Counted from the first letter of the stretch, positions 14,179 through 22,628 are shown. The stretch: DNA of 30,539 nt from Phycisphaerales bacterium UBA3190 (GCA_002364005.1 DEXG01000013.1:2776-33314), one strand, 5' to 3'. The notes: generated from the letters alone by a model not told the origin. A program made the numbers and translations.

Positions 14179-15804
14179 ATGAACAACCCGAACCACCGAT
14201 CCGACCAAGACGACGATCGACCCAAACCCACGCGGGTGACGCCCGCAAAACCCACATCCAACCCGCACCACACGCGCACGCCGATCCGACTCGAGGACGA
14301 GCCGCTGTTCTGCGCTGCCTTCGCATCGCTGCAGGAACCCATCTCCGACACCACCTTCGCGATCTGCCTTGGCTGGTGCGAGGCGCTCGCGATGACGCAT
14401 TGTGTGATCGAGGACCACCTCTGCCTCTTCAGCGCCGCCGACGGCGACCTGACCATGATGTGCCCGCCGCTGCCACTCTCGCCCGAAGCCGACCATCGAC
14501 TCGCTGCGTGCATCGAGCAGTGCTTCCAAATCATGGACGAAGCCAACGGCCCCGACCGCAGCGAACACGCACGCATCGAGTATGTCCCCGACGAGGTACT
14601 GCTGAAAATCCAGCACGCCATGCCAATGAAACTCTCAACCACCGCCATGCCCGGCGACTACATCTACCCCCGCCAGGCCATGGTCGATCTGGCCGGCGGC
14701 GATCTCAAGGGCAAACGCAAGCTGCGAAACCGATTTGAACGAGAACAGCAGGACATCACCGTTGCGCCCATCACCGATGCCGACCTCGACGACTGCCGGG
14801 CCCTGCTCAAACACTGGCGTCGCGCCGGCGACGAACGCCACGAGGGCGAGGCCAACGAACGCCTCATCGGCACCGACATCCTCCGCAAGCGGGATGAGTC
14901 CTTCACCCTGTGCATGCTCGAGCACCTCCACATCCTCAGGCTTGACTCATTGCTCGTCCGCACATCGGGCAAGCTCGTTGCATTCACCATCGGTCAGCGC
15001 CTCACACCCGACCAAGCCGTCATCTATGTCGAAAAAACCGACCCCGATGCCGACGGTGCGCCCCAGTTCATCTTTTCCAAGTTCTGCGAGATCGCCTTCC
15101 CCGATGTCGCCGAGATCAATGTCGGCGACGACTGGGGCATCGAGTCGCTGCGATACACCAAGACCAGCTACCGCCCATCACGCATGATCCCCAAGGCCAT
15201 GCTCTCAAGAACCACCATCCCCGAGGTCATGGGCGTGGAACACAACATGGTCCGCACGCTGCGAACCGTCGCCATCGATCCGAACGCGCCGCTGCTCAAG
15301 CCCGGCTCAGGGATCACCATCAGGCACGCCGTCAGAGCAGATGCCAACCAGCTCGTCGAGATCGAGGCCAGCGCCTTCATCGACGACGACCAGTTCAGCG
15401 CCCGCCAGATCAAACGCCTCATCGACAACCCACGAGCAATCGTCCTCGTTGCCGAGGAACAAGCCGAAGGGCAGGGCAGGGTGCTCGCCTGGGCCGTCGC
15501 ACTCATCCGAAACCACCGACGATGGCGCTCAGGACGAATCTACGGCGTCGCCGTCGCCCACCCCGCCAAAGGCCGCGGCATCGGCCGAACCCTCGTCCAG
15601 ACCCTCATCGACCGCTTGGGCGACGCGGGCATCCAACGCGTCTATCTCGAGGTCCGAGCGGACAATACGCCCGCCATGACCCTCTACGAATCCCTCGGCT
15701 TCGAGCCCATCGCCATCCTCGCCGACTACTACGCCGACGAGATCCACGGCATCCGCATGCGAAGGGGTGCTGAGGCCCCAGAACAAAAAGGTGAAAAATC
15801 TTGA
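14179..15804 (+). CDS. Two-domain DUF2156 (LPG synthase C-terminal-like) / GNAT acetyltransferase fusion
   Basis: A 541-residue cytosolic fusion. Residues ~35-335 match DUF2156/LPG_synthase_C (PF09924), a double-GNAT-like fold whose members move aminoacyl groups from aminoacyl-tRNA: DYIYPRQAMVDLAGGDLKGK with KLRNRFEREQ, then GKLVAFTIGQRLTPDQAVIY with VEK, and DDWGIESLRYTKTSYRP are its signatures. Residues ~375-535 are a RimI-type GNAT with the acetyl-CoA loop KGRGIGRTLV (464-473) and the closing NTPAMTLYESLGFEPI. No transmembrane helices are seen, unlike MprF. Substrates are unknown; acylation or aminoacylation of an amine on a lipid, peptide or protein is likely. Its position between PEP-CTERM genes suggests, but does not show, an envelope role. 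GC content and codon use match the neighbours. Confidence 0.82.
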   Translation: MNNPNHRSDQDDDRPKPTRVTPAKPTSNPHHTRTPIRLEDEPLFCAAFASLQEPISDTTFAICLGWCEALAMTHCVIEDHLCLFSAADGDLTMMCPPLPLSPEADHRLAACIEQCFQIMDEANGPDRSEHARIEYVPDEVLLKIQHAMPMKLSTTAMPGDYIYPRQAMVDLAGGDLKGKRKLRNRFEREQQDITVAPITDADLDDCRALLKHWRRAGDERHEGEANERLIGTDILRKRDESFTLCMLEHLHILRLDSLLVRTSGKLVAFTIGQRLTPDQAVIYVEKTDPDADGAPQFIFSKFCEIAFPDVAEINVGDDWGIESLRYTKTSYRPSRMIPKAMLSRTTIPEVMGVEHNMVRTLRTVAIDPNAPLLKPGSGITIRHAVRADANQLVEIEASAFIDDDQFSARQIKRLIDNPRAIVLVAEEQAEGQGRVLAWAVALIRNHRRWRSGRIYGVAVAHPAKGRGIGRTLVQTLIDRLGDAGIQRVYLEVRADNTPAMTLYESLGFEPIAILADYYADEIHGIRMRRGAEAPEQKGEKS

Positions 15805-15877
15805 ATCATCATGTCCCCTGACTCGGTGTTCTCTCGCTTTGTCTTACAGAGAGACCACAACCGAACAGAGGAATCAC

Positions 15878-16516
15878 ATGAGACTCAGCACATACACCAT
15901 CGCAGCCGCCGCAATCATGGCACAGTCGCACGCATCAGCGGCGGTCACAGACATCTTCGCCGGCGACACCCTGCCCCTCACGGGCATCACCCACGCCGAA
16001 GACCCGTCGCTGGGCGCAACCATCCTGAATGACTGGCTTCAGGACTTCAGCATCGTCGATGCCGCCGGCTCGACATTCCACGCCAGCATCCAGTCACGGG
16101 TGGCCCAGCGCCACGACACAGGGGAACTCGATTTCTCCTGGCGTATCCGCGATATCTCAGGGATCGGCGAGATCTCGTCAGTCGTCGTCACGGGCTTCGA
16201 GGGATGGTCCGTGGGGGTCGAGTGGCGGGTCGACGGTTTAGGCGAAGTGGGCCCGACCCACGCGTCCCGCACCGCCGACGATGTCGCCCTGGGCTACCTG
16301 TTCACGGCTGATATGCCCAACGCCGTCGACGAATCGAAGTTCTTCTTCGCTCGCACCGAGGCGATGGACTACGACAACACGGGCTCCGTCCGCATCAACC
16401 TGCTCAGCGGCGAATACATCACGCTCGATACCTTCGCACCGAGCGTGCCGACGCCGGGTGGGCTGGCGATTCTCGGGGTGGCCGGTCTGGGCATTGCCCG
16501 CCGCCGCCGCCGATGA
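15878..16516 (+). CDS. Exported PEP-CTERM-type protein (VPTPG tail), unrelated body
   Basis: A 212-residue exported protein. The signal peptide spans ~1-22 (IAAAAIMAQSHASA). The body differs from the other three PEP-CTERM proteins here: it contains LDFSWRIRDISGIGEIS and GWSVGVEWRVDGLGEVGPTHAS, resembling the generic PEP-CTERM substrates whose only conserved part is the tail. The tail is VPTPGGLAILGVAGLGIARRRRR. ATG 15878 was chosen for GAGG seven bases upstream and because the signal peptide starts there; 37 residues of upstream frame are not protein-like. It begins 73 nt after the DUF2156-GNAT gene without an obvious promoter and ends in its own terminator. Confidence 0.82.
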   Translation: MRLSTYTIAAAAIMAQSHASAAVTDIFAGDTLPLTGITHAEDPSLGATILNDWLQDFSIVDAAGSTFHASIQSRVAQRHDTGELDFSWRIRDISGIGEISSVVVTGFEGWSVGVEWRVDGLGEVGPTHASRTADDVALGYLFTADMPNAVDESKFFFARTEAMDYDNTGSVRINLLSGEYITLDTFAPSVPTPGGLAILGVAGLGIARRRRR

Positions 16517-16553
16517 CCCGCTGACGACAGCGGAGACGAGAGAGAGACGCAGT

Positions 16554-16594
16554 GGGGCGGGTGGAGGAGAGGGCCACCTGCCCCCTGTTTATTT
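16554..16594 (+). terminator. Intrinsic terminator after PEP-CTERM gene 15878
   Basis: GGGGCGGGTGG (16554-16564) and CCACCTGCCCC (16574-16584) pair over 11 positions with one G-T wobble, followed by CTGTTTATTTT. A smaller perfect CCGCTG/CAGCGG hairpin lies just upstream near 16518-16533. Confidence 0.75.
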
Positions 16595-16838
16595 TGCGAT
16601 TGATGCCCGGTCCTGTTCGTGCTCAATCTTGCCTATAGGCAATGCGGCCAACCTGGATCTTCGTCCGATAATCACGCATAGAAACCTCATGCACGCCCTC
16701 CGCGACTGTGAATGAACCGATAATTCGCGCACAATGCGGTTTCGAAAAACAGACACTTCGTCTATACTGGACCCACACACAACCACGCCGTATTCGGTTT
16801 TCGGCTTGGGACGAAGCACGCAGTGCAAATGGGGATAG
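16595..16838 (+). promoter_or_regulatory. Upstream region of PEP-CTERM gene 16839 with palindrome, repeated motifs and promoter
   Basis: No gene here. It contains a perfect 14-bp palindrome TTGCCTATAGGCAA (16629-16642), CGATAATCACG (16666-16676), CGATAATTCG (16718-16727) and a -10 element TATACT (16763-16768) with TTCGAA 16 nt upstream. Transcription near 16775 leaves a ~64-nt leader. The palindrome and CGATAATTCG both have close counterparts upstream of the related gene 11979 (11665-11677, 11799-11808), so they may bind a shared regulator. Confidence 0.5.
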
Positions 16839-17435
16839 ATGATGATCAGACTCACAACAACAGCCGCCGCACTGGCCGTCGTTGCACCGCTGGCAAACGC
16901 CGGCACGGTGTACAACGACAGCGCGTCATTCCTGGCCGACATCGGCTCGAACTACTTCGTGAATGATTTCTCAACCGTAACTGCGAACTCCACCGCAGAT
17001 ATCAACGCCGCGTACAACAGTTTCAGCTACACAGTCGCTGCTGAATCGACGAACTTGTTCAACGGCGCCGGTTTCGTGTCGATCACCGATGCAAACGATG
17101 CAATCGAGGTGACTTTCACGGGATCCGCCGTCAATGTCATCGGCGGCAACTTCTGGGCAACCGATGTAAACTTCAACCCCGTTGCCACTGATATCACCAT
17201 CCTGCTCAGCGACGGCACATCCACGACCTTCACAACCAGCGGACCAACCGATTTCCGAGGTTTCACCTCCAGCGTCGCGATCTCCACGATCCTCATTTCG
17301 ACAGCAGACGGTGCATCATTCGCATCGTTGGACAACTTCTATGTCGGTGTCGTCCCGCTGCCAACCGCCGCTTGGGCCGGCCTGGGCCTGCTCGGTGTCA
17401 TGGGCGGCGTCCGCGCCACACGCCGACGCGCCTAA
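16839..17435 (+). CDS. Exported PEP-CTERM-type protein (VPLPTAAW tail)
   Basis: A 198-residue exported protein. The signal peptide covers ~1-23 (AAALAVVAPLANAG). The body is a clear paralogue of gene 11979: VYNDSASFLADIGSNY, IGGNFWATD, LLSDGTSTTF and SGPTDFRGFTSSVAI align without large gaps. The C-terminal tail is VPLPTAAWAGLGLLGVMGG then RATRRR, the same variant as gene 13345 and different from that of 11979. Presumed exosortase substrate, envelope or extracellular; function unknown. Two adjacent ATGs (16839, 16842) both follow GGGGA; the first is given, the second has the better 7-nt spacing. Confidence 0.84.
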   Translation: MMIRLTTTAAALAVVAPLANAGTVYNDSASFLADIGSNYFVNDFSTVTANSTADINAAYNSFSYTVAAESTNLFNGAGFVSITDANDAIEVTFTGSAVNVIGGNFWATDVNFNPVATDITILLSDGTSTTFTTSGPTDFRGFTSSVAISTILISTADGASFASLDNFYVGVVPLPTAAWAGLGLLGVMGGVRATRRRA

Positions 17436-17474
17436 ACACAGCCCGATCGCAAACCCGATCAAATCAACCCACCA

Positions 17475-17507
17475 AGCAGCCGGGATATCGCCCGGCTGCT
17501 TTTCTTT
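17475..17507 (+). terminator. Intrinsic terminator after PEP-CTERM gene 16839
   Basis: AGCAGCCGGG (17475-17484) and CCCGGCTGCT (17491-17500) pair perfectly with a 6-nt loop and a TTTCTTT tail, 39 nt after the stop. Confidence 0.92.
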
Positions 17508-17592
17508 GCCCCCTCACCCGACCTCACCAAACCCACTGGCAGCACCACCCATGATCTGATACATTCGCCTGCTCACGCCGGGATACGCACGC

Positions 17593-18897
17593 ATGGAAGC
17601 AGACCCACAACCGACAACACCCACACCGCGCCGCCCGGTCTCCATGCGCACCATGCTCCAGGCCATCGGACCGGGCATCCTCCTGGCAGGGGCCGCGATC
17701 GGCGCATCGCACCTGATCCAATCCACCCGCGCCGGCGCCGGGTTCGGCTTCGGGATGCTCGCCGTCCTCCTCGTCGCCTGCATCACCAAGTACCCCTTCC
17801 TCGAGTTCGGCCCACGCTACGCCGCCAGCGCCCACGAGGACCTCGTCGAGGGCTACCGACGCCTCGGGAAATGGGCCGTCTGGCTCTGCGCCATCGTCAA
17901 CTTCGGCTCCATGTTCATCATCATGGCCGCCCTCACCGTCGTCTCCGCCGCCATCGCCCAGTACCTGCTCGGCGTCTACTTCCCCGACTCCGGTTCGATC
18001 ACCCCCCAAACCCTCAGCGCCATCATCATCGCCGTCTGCCTGCTCATCCTCCTGCTGGGCAAATACCGCACCCTCGAGTGCACGATGAAGATCGTGATGA
18101 CCGTTCTCCTCCTCTCCACCCTCGCCGCCGTCGTCATCGCGCTGACCAAGTCCTCGCCACGCACGATCCCCGACGACACCCCGCCGTGGTGGGGGAGCGC
18201 CAACTTCGCCTTCCTCCTGGCCTTCATGGGCTGGATGCCCATCCCCATCGACTCCGCGGTCTGGAACTCCATCTGGGTTCAGGAACACCAGCGCATCCAC
18301 CAACGCCAAGCCAACCTCCGCGAGGCGATCTTCGATTTCCGCTTCGGCTACATCCTCGCCGGGGGCGTTGCCGTCCTCTTCCTCGCCCTGGGCGCACTGG
18401 TCATGCACGGCCGGGTCGACGAACTCAAAGACGGCGCCGGCTTCGTCCAGCAGCTCATCGGCACCTACGCCGACACCCTCGGACGATGGAGCATCCCCCT
18501 CATCGCCATCGCCGCGCTGACAACCATGCTCTCCACCACACTCGTCGTCCTCGACGCCTTCCCCCGCGCCATGCACCGCCTCACCCAGGCCATCCGTGAC
18601 ACCGATCCGCACGAGGACACAAAGCAACGCGGCTACGCCTTCTGGGTCATCGTTCAAGCACTCATCGCCATGGGCATCATCCTCTTCTCGCTCAAGAGCA
18701 TGAAGACCATGGTCGACCTCGCCACCACCCTCAGCTTCCTCACCGCCCCGATCCTCGCCCTGATCAACTACCTCGTCATTACCCGCCACGCACCAGAAAA
18801 CGCACGCCCAGGATTGGCCATGCGTGTCTACAGCATCGCGTCGATTGTGTTCCTGTCCGCGTTCAGCGCCGCGTATCTTCTGTGGCGATTCGTCTGA
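17593..18897 (+). CDS. Nramp-family transporter with non-canonical metal site
   Basis: A 434-residue polytopic membrane protein with about 11 hydrophobic segments, matching the Nramp (natural resistance-associated macrophage protein) fold: GPGILLAGAAIGASHLIQST and GAGFGFGML in TM1 align with the Nramp GP-and-DPGN region. The metal-coordinating DPGN is replaced by GASH (37-40), and the TM6 MPH motif is MGWMPIPID (212-220), keeping Met-Pro but losing His. Canonical Mn2+/Fe2+ chemistry is therefore unlikely; Nramp-related proteins with altered sites transport Mg2+, Al3+ or unknown substrates. Start ATG 17593 lies 28 nt after a -10-like TACATT. The stop is directly adjacent to the convergent accC stop. 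Confidence 0.75.
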   Translation: MEADPQPTTPTPRRPVSMRTMLQAIGPGILLAGAAIGASHLIQSTRAGAGFGFGMLAVLLVACITKYPFLEFGPRYAASAHEDLVEGYRRLGKWAVWLCAIVNFGSMFIIMAALTVVSAAIAQYLLGVYFPDSGSITPQTLSAIIIAVCLLILLLGKYRTLECTMKIVMTVLLLSTLAAVVIALTKSSPRTIPDDTPPWWGSANFAFLLAFMGWMPIPIDSAVWNSIWVQEHQRIHQRQANLREAIFDFRFGYILAGGVAVLFLALGALVMHGRVDELKDGAGFVQQLIGTYADTLGRWSIPLIAIAALTTMLSTTLVVLDAFPRAMHRLTQAIRDTDPHEDTKQRGYAFWVIVQALIAMGIILFSLKSMKTMVDLATTLSFLTAPILALINYLVITRHAPENARPGLAMRVYSIASIVFLSAFSAAYLLWRFV

Positions 18898-20241
18898 TCA
18901 CCCCTTCAGCCACCGCTCCAGATAATGAATATCAACCCCGCCCTTCTTGAAGTCGGTGTTGTTCATCAGCTCCGCGTGCAGCGGGATCGTCGTCTTGATC
19001 GGGCCAACCTCGAACTCGTGCAACGCTCGCGACGCACGCTTGATCGCCGCCTCGCGGTCCTCGCCCCAGACGATCAGCTTCCCGATCATCGAGTCATAGT
19101 TCGGAGGCACACGGTACCCGGCGCACACATGGCTGTCCATCCGAACCCCCAGCCCGCCCGGGGCCCGGTAGTTCTCGATCAGCCCCGCGCTCGGGCGGAA
19201 GTCCTTGGTGTGATCCTCGGCACAGATGCGGCACTCGATCGCGTGGCCGTGGACCTTGATCTCTTTCTGCTTGTACGGGATCTTCTCGCCCGCGGCAACC
19301 ATGATCGACATCTTCACAATATCCACGCCCGTGATCATCTCCGTCACCGGGTGCTCGACCTGCACACGCGTGTTCACCTCAAGCATGTAGAAGTTCTGCT
19401 TGTCGTCCATCAGGAACTCGACCGTCGCCGCACCGCTGTACTGGGCGCTCTTGACAAGCTTGGCCGCCGACTCGCAGATCTTCTCGATCTTCTTCCGCTC
19501 GATGTTCGGGCCCGGTGCTTCCTCGATCACCTTCTGATGACGACGCTGCATCGAGCAATCCCGCTCCCACAGGTGAATCGCGTTGCCGTGCTTGTCGCCG
19601 ATCGTCTGGACTTCAACATGGCGAGCGTGCTCGAGGAACTTCTCAATGAACACCGCCCCGTTGCCAAACGCCGCCAGCGCTTCCTGCTGCGCCTTGCCCA
19701 CATTGGCACGCAGCGTCGCCTCGTTGCGGCAGATCCGCATCCCGCGTCCACCGCCGCCGGCCGCCGCCTTGATGATCACGGGGTAGCCGATCTCATTGGC
19801 AACCTCGACCGCCTCTTCGATCTCCTCGATCGCGCCCTCTGAGCCGGGGAACACGGGCACGCCCGCGGCCTTGGCATACCGCTTGGCCTCAACCTTGTCG
19901 CCCAGCTTGCCCATCGCCTCCGGGCTCGGGCCGATGAACTCGATCTTGCAGTCCCGGCAGATCTCGCTGAACTCCGCACGCTCGCTCAGGAACCCGTAGC
20001 CAGGGTGGATCGCATCGGCGTTGGTCACCTCGGCGGCACTGATGATGCGCGAGATGTTCAGGTACGAGTCCTTCGACGGGCCCGGACCGATGCAGATCGC
20101 TTCGTCGGCATCACGCAGGTACGGAGCGTCCTTGTCAGCCGTCGAGTAGACACAGACCGTTTCGATGTCCAACTCGCGACAGGCCCGGATGATCCGCTGG
20201 GCGATCTCGCCACGATTTGCAATCAACACGCGTTTGAACAT
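18898..20241 (-). CDS. accC: Acetyl-CoA carboxylase, biotin carboxylase subunit
   Basis: ATP-dependent carboxylation of biotin on BCCP, first half-reaction of acetyl-CoA carboxylase, committing acetyl-CoA to fatty-acid synthesis; cytosolic. The 447-residue protein opens MFKRVLIANRGEIAQR, has HPGYGFLSE, the Gly-rich ATP-grasp lid AAAGGGGRGM, LWERDCSMQRRHQKVIEEAP, and the catalytic segment EVNTRVQVEHPVTE, all canonical. Length equals E. coli AccC (449). It is downstream of accB on the minus strand with an 83-nt gap, a standard accBC operon. The 3' end abuts the convergent Nramp gene with no spacer. Confidence 0.97.
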   Translation of the reverse strand: MFKRVLIANRGEIAQRIIRACRELDIETVCVYSTADKDAPYLRDADEAICIGPGPSKDSYLNISRIISAAEVTNADAIHPGYGFLSERAEFSEICRDCKIEFIGPSPEAMGKLGDKVEAKRYAKAAGVPVFPGSEGAIEEIEEAVEVANEIGYPVIIKAAAGGGGRGMRICRNEATLRANVGKAQQEALAAFGNGAVFIEKFLEHARHVEVQTIGDKHGNAIHLWERDCSMQRRHQKVIEEAPGPNIERKKIEKICESAAKLVKSAQYSGAATVEFLMDDKQNFYMLEVNTRVQVEHPVTEMITGVDIVKMSIMVAAGEKIPYKQKEIKVHGHAIECRICAEDHTKDFRPSAGLIENYRAPGGLGVRMDSHVCAGYRVPPNYDSMIGKLIVWGEDREAAIKRASRALHEFEVGPIKTTIPLHAELMNNTDFKKGGVDIHYLERWLKG

Positions 20242-20324
20242 GATTCAACTCTCAATGCAGGCGGCGCACAACGAGGGCCAGACGCCCACCGGCGCGCCCG
20301 TCGCCACGGTGTGGTCCAAAGGGT

Positions 20325-20804
20325 TCACTTGAGCACGATCAGCGGCTGACCGAACTCCACGGCATCGCCGTCGGTCACGAGGATCTTCTCGACCACGCCC
20401 GATTGCTCGGCCTTGATCTCGTTGAAGACCTTCATCGCTTCGACAAGGCACACCACCGTATCGGGGCCTACATTATCACCCACCGAAACGAACGCCTTGG
20501 CGTCCGGGCTCGGTTTGGTATAGAAGGTACCGACCATGGGCGACTCGATCGCTTTCTGGTTCGCATCAGCCGCGGGCTCAGCAGCAGGGGCCGCCGCGGC
20601 AGCGGGAGCCGCTGCCGCGGGTGCCTGGGGAGCCGGGGCCGCGCCGCCACCGCCGTAAATCACGGGCTGGTGCTGAACGACCGTGCCCTGGTCGGCGCCA
20701 CGCTTGATGGTGACAGTTTCTTGCTGATCGTGCAGGTCGATTTCGGTCAGCTCATTCTCGACCATCAAACGGACCAGCTCTTTGAGTTTGCGTATATCAA
20801 TCAT
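20325..20804 (-). CDS. accB: Acetyl-CoA carboxylase biotin carboxyl carrier protein
   Basis: Carries covalently bound biotin between AccC and the carboxyltransferase. The 159-residue product starts MIDIRKLKELVRLMVENELTE as expected for AccB, has an Ala/Pro linker (~55-80), and a biotinyl domain (~85-159) with the acceptor lysine Lys125 in VEAMKVFNEI. The start at 20804 is chosen by the family N-terminus; a Met ten codons upstream (MSIHSDEKHT) is possible but less family-like. No good Shine-Dalgarno is visible. A TATGAT -10-like hexamer on the minus strand at ~20884-20889 is a candidate promoter; the same bases are nearly symmetrical (GTATCATAC) and could serve the divergent permease gene. Confidence 0.95.
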   Translation of the reverse strand: MIDIRKLKELVRLMVENELTEIDLHDQQETVTIKRGADQGTVVQHQPVIYGGGGAAPAPQAPAAAAPAAAAAPAAEPAADANQKAIESPMVGTFYTKPSPDAKAFVSVGDNVGPDTVVCLVEAMKVFNEIKAEQSGVVEKILVTDGDAVEFGQPLIVLK

Positions 20805-20965
20805 GGTGTGTTTTTCGTCGCTGTGGATGCTCATCTGCTCGCACTTTGTCCCGGGCTCACAACCCCACGAGCATTGGTCTGTATCATACCCCGCAACCGC
20901 TTTCAACGCGAACTTTCGCGAACGCGCCCCGATCTTCCCTGAATCAGCGAGGTCAGCAGCACGCC

Positions 20966-22579
20966 ATGCCCGAACAGGTTCCTCGCAAAGCGGGTTCGAC
21001 CCTGATCCCCTCCCTGATCCCCGCGCTGCTGTTGATCACCACACTCGCGCTGGCCGCGGTCCCATTCTGGACACTGATCGCATCGATCATCGCCGAACCT
21101 GCTGCGATCTCGCAGGAACTGCTGCGATCCGATCGGGTTGTGTTCTTTCTCCGCTCGCTGGGAATCGCCGCCCTCATCGCCCTGATCGCGACCTGCTTCG
21201 CCATGCCCATCGCCAGACTGCTCAGCGCCCGCACCACCCGCACAAGGGTATTGCTCAGCGCATTGTGCATCACCCCGATCTGGCTGCCCCCATTCATGAT
21301 CTATGCCGCTGGAAACCTGCTCCGAGCGCCCGACACCGTGCTCGGGCGGGCCATCATCGAGTTCGCCACCAGCTCGCCCGATCGGCGATGGGTGACCATC
21401 TGGGTCGGGTACGCCGTCGCCATCATCGGGCTCGCCCTCTGGGCCTCCCCGTTGGCGGGCGTGCTCATCGCCTCCGGGCTCGGGCATCGCTCAGACATCT
21501 ACGACGACATGCTCGCGCTGGAACCCATCAAGCACATCAAACGGGTGTTGTTCCGTTTCCAGCTCAACCGAGCGGTCCTCTGGCGCACCTTCGCCCTGAT
21601 CGCCATCGTGATGCTCGGCTCGGCCGTCCCGCTCCACCTGGCCCAGCTCGACACCTGGTCCATCGTGATCTGGCGCCAGCTCAACGAGCGCCCGCCGCAA
21701 GAGTGGGGGGGCGTTTGGGTCAGCGCCCTGCCCTTACTGATCACCGCGTTCATCGGCGCACGCCTGATCAGTTCCTTTATTCGTGAGGCCAACAACAACA
21801 CCGACCCGGGCACCCGACGCCCCAATTGCCCGCGCACAACGATGCTGCTGGCCCTGATGCTCGTGGCCTTCGCCACCGCCATCCCCATCATCGCCATGAT
21901 GCTCTCGCTCAACGACCCCCGCAGCATCGCCCAGTTCTGGCGTATGAACACCAACGCCGTGCTCGATTCCGGGCTGACCGCACTGGGCGTCGGTGCCACC
22001 ACCCTGCTGATCGCCCTCACCACCGCCTACGCCATCGGTTCGCCCGCCCGATCGCACCGGCGCATCGCCCATGTTTCCATCCTCGTCCTCTGTGTCCTCG
22101 GGCTCTTCCCGGGGGTCCTGATCGGGGCCGCGATCGCCCAGCACGGGCTGCTGGGATTCGATCTCCCCGGTGCCGGACCCTACTGGGCATCACTCACCCG
22201 ATACGCCTTCATCGGGGCCATTATCGGGGCGCTCTGTGCCGCGAGCGAATCGTCCGATCGACGCAATGCTCGGTTCCAGATCGCCGGCACTTCACCCCGC
22301 GCATGGTGCATCACCACACTCCCAACCTTCATCATCCCCATCCTCGCCACCCTGCCCATCGCGACACTCCTGGCCATGTTCGAGATCGAAGCGGCCATCA
22401 TGGTCACCCCCCCGGGCATCGAAAATCTCCCCCAGCAACTCCTCAGCGACCTGCACTACGCCCGCCTGGAAGAACTCAGCGCCGCCGGCGTCAACCTGCT
22501 TGGGATCGGGGTCATCTTCGCATTCGTTGCGTCAGCATTGATATTACGATCAGCAAACGCACACATTGAAAGCAACTGA
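20966..22579 (+). CDS. ABC transporter permease, double-length (iron/thiamine-type)
   Basis: A 537-residue inner-membrane permease with about 12 hydrophobic segments in two halves, as in FbpB/ThiP-type permeases where two six-TM units are fused. Each half carries a cytoplasmic EAA-like loop: LEPIKHIKRVLFRFQL in the first, FQIAGTSPRAWCITTLPTFI with G-x9-LP in the second. These would contact the ATPase. No ATPase or binding-protein gene lies in the window. The substrate is not readable; the architecture suggests Fe3+ or thiamine-type import. ATG 20966 is preferred over an upstream GTG frame overlapping the accB promoter region. It may be followed in the same transcript by the NHL lipoprotein gene 22629. 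Confidence 0.72.
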   Translation: MPEQVPRKAGSTLIPSLIPALLLITTLALAAVPFWTLIASIIAEPAAISQELLRSDRVVFFLRSLGIAALIALIATCFAMPIARLLSARTTRTRVLLSALCITPIWLPPFMIYAAGNLLRAPDTVLGRAIIEFATSSPDRRWVTIWVGYAVAIIGLALWASPLAGVLIASGLGHRSDIYDDMLALEPIKHIKRVLFRFQLNRAVLWRTFALIAIVMLGSAVPLHLAQLDTWSIVIWRQLNERPPQEWGGVWVSALPLLITAFIGARLISSFIREANNNTDPGTRRPNCPRTTMLLALMLVAFATAIPIIAMMLSLNDPRSIAQFWRMNTNAVLDSGLTALGVGATTLLIALTTAYAIGSPARSHRRIAHVSILVLCVLGLFPGVLIGAAIAQHGLLGFDLPGAGPYWASLTRYAFIGAIIGALCAASESSDRRNARFQIAGTSPRAWCITTLPTFIIPILATLPIATLLAMFEIEAAIMVTPPGIENLPQQLLSDLHYARLEELSAAGVNLLGIGVIFAFVASALILRSANAHIESN

Positions 22580-22601
22580 ACCCAACCCCACTGGTATCCC
22601 G

Positions 22602-22607
22602 TATCAT
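22602..22607 (+). promoter_or_regulatory. Candidate -10 element for the NHL lipoprotein operon
   Basis: TATCAT lies 21 nt before ATG 22629 and would yield a ~15-nt leader. No clear -35. Confidence 0.3.
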
Positions 22608-22628
22608 CAAGGTATTGATTTGCGAAGC

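Noticed and set aside
17524..18789. 421-codon minus-strand frame opposite the Nramp-like gene
   Set aside because: Extremely Gly/Glu/Asp-rich, low-complexity shadow of a polytopic membrane protein; no start context or family features.
18925..19842. 305-codon + strand frame inside accC
   Set aside because: accC on the minus strand is full length and canonical; the + frame is Arg/Leu/Asp shadow sequence.
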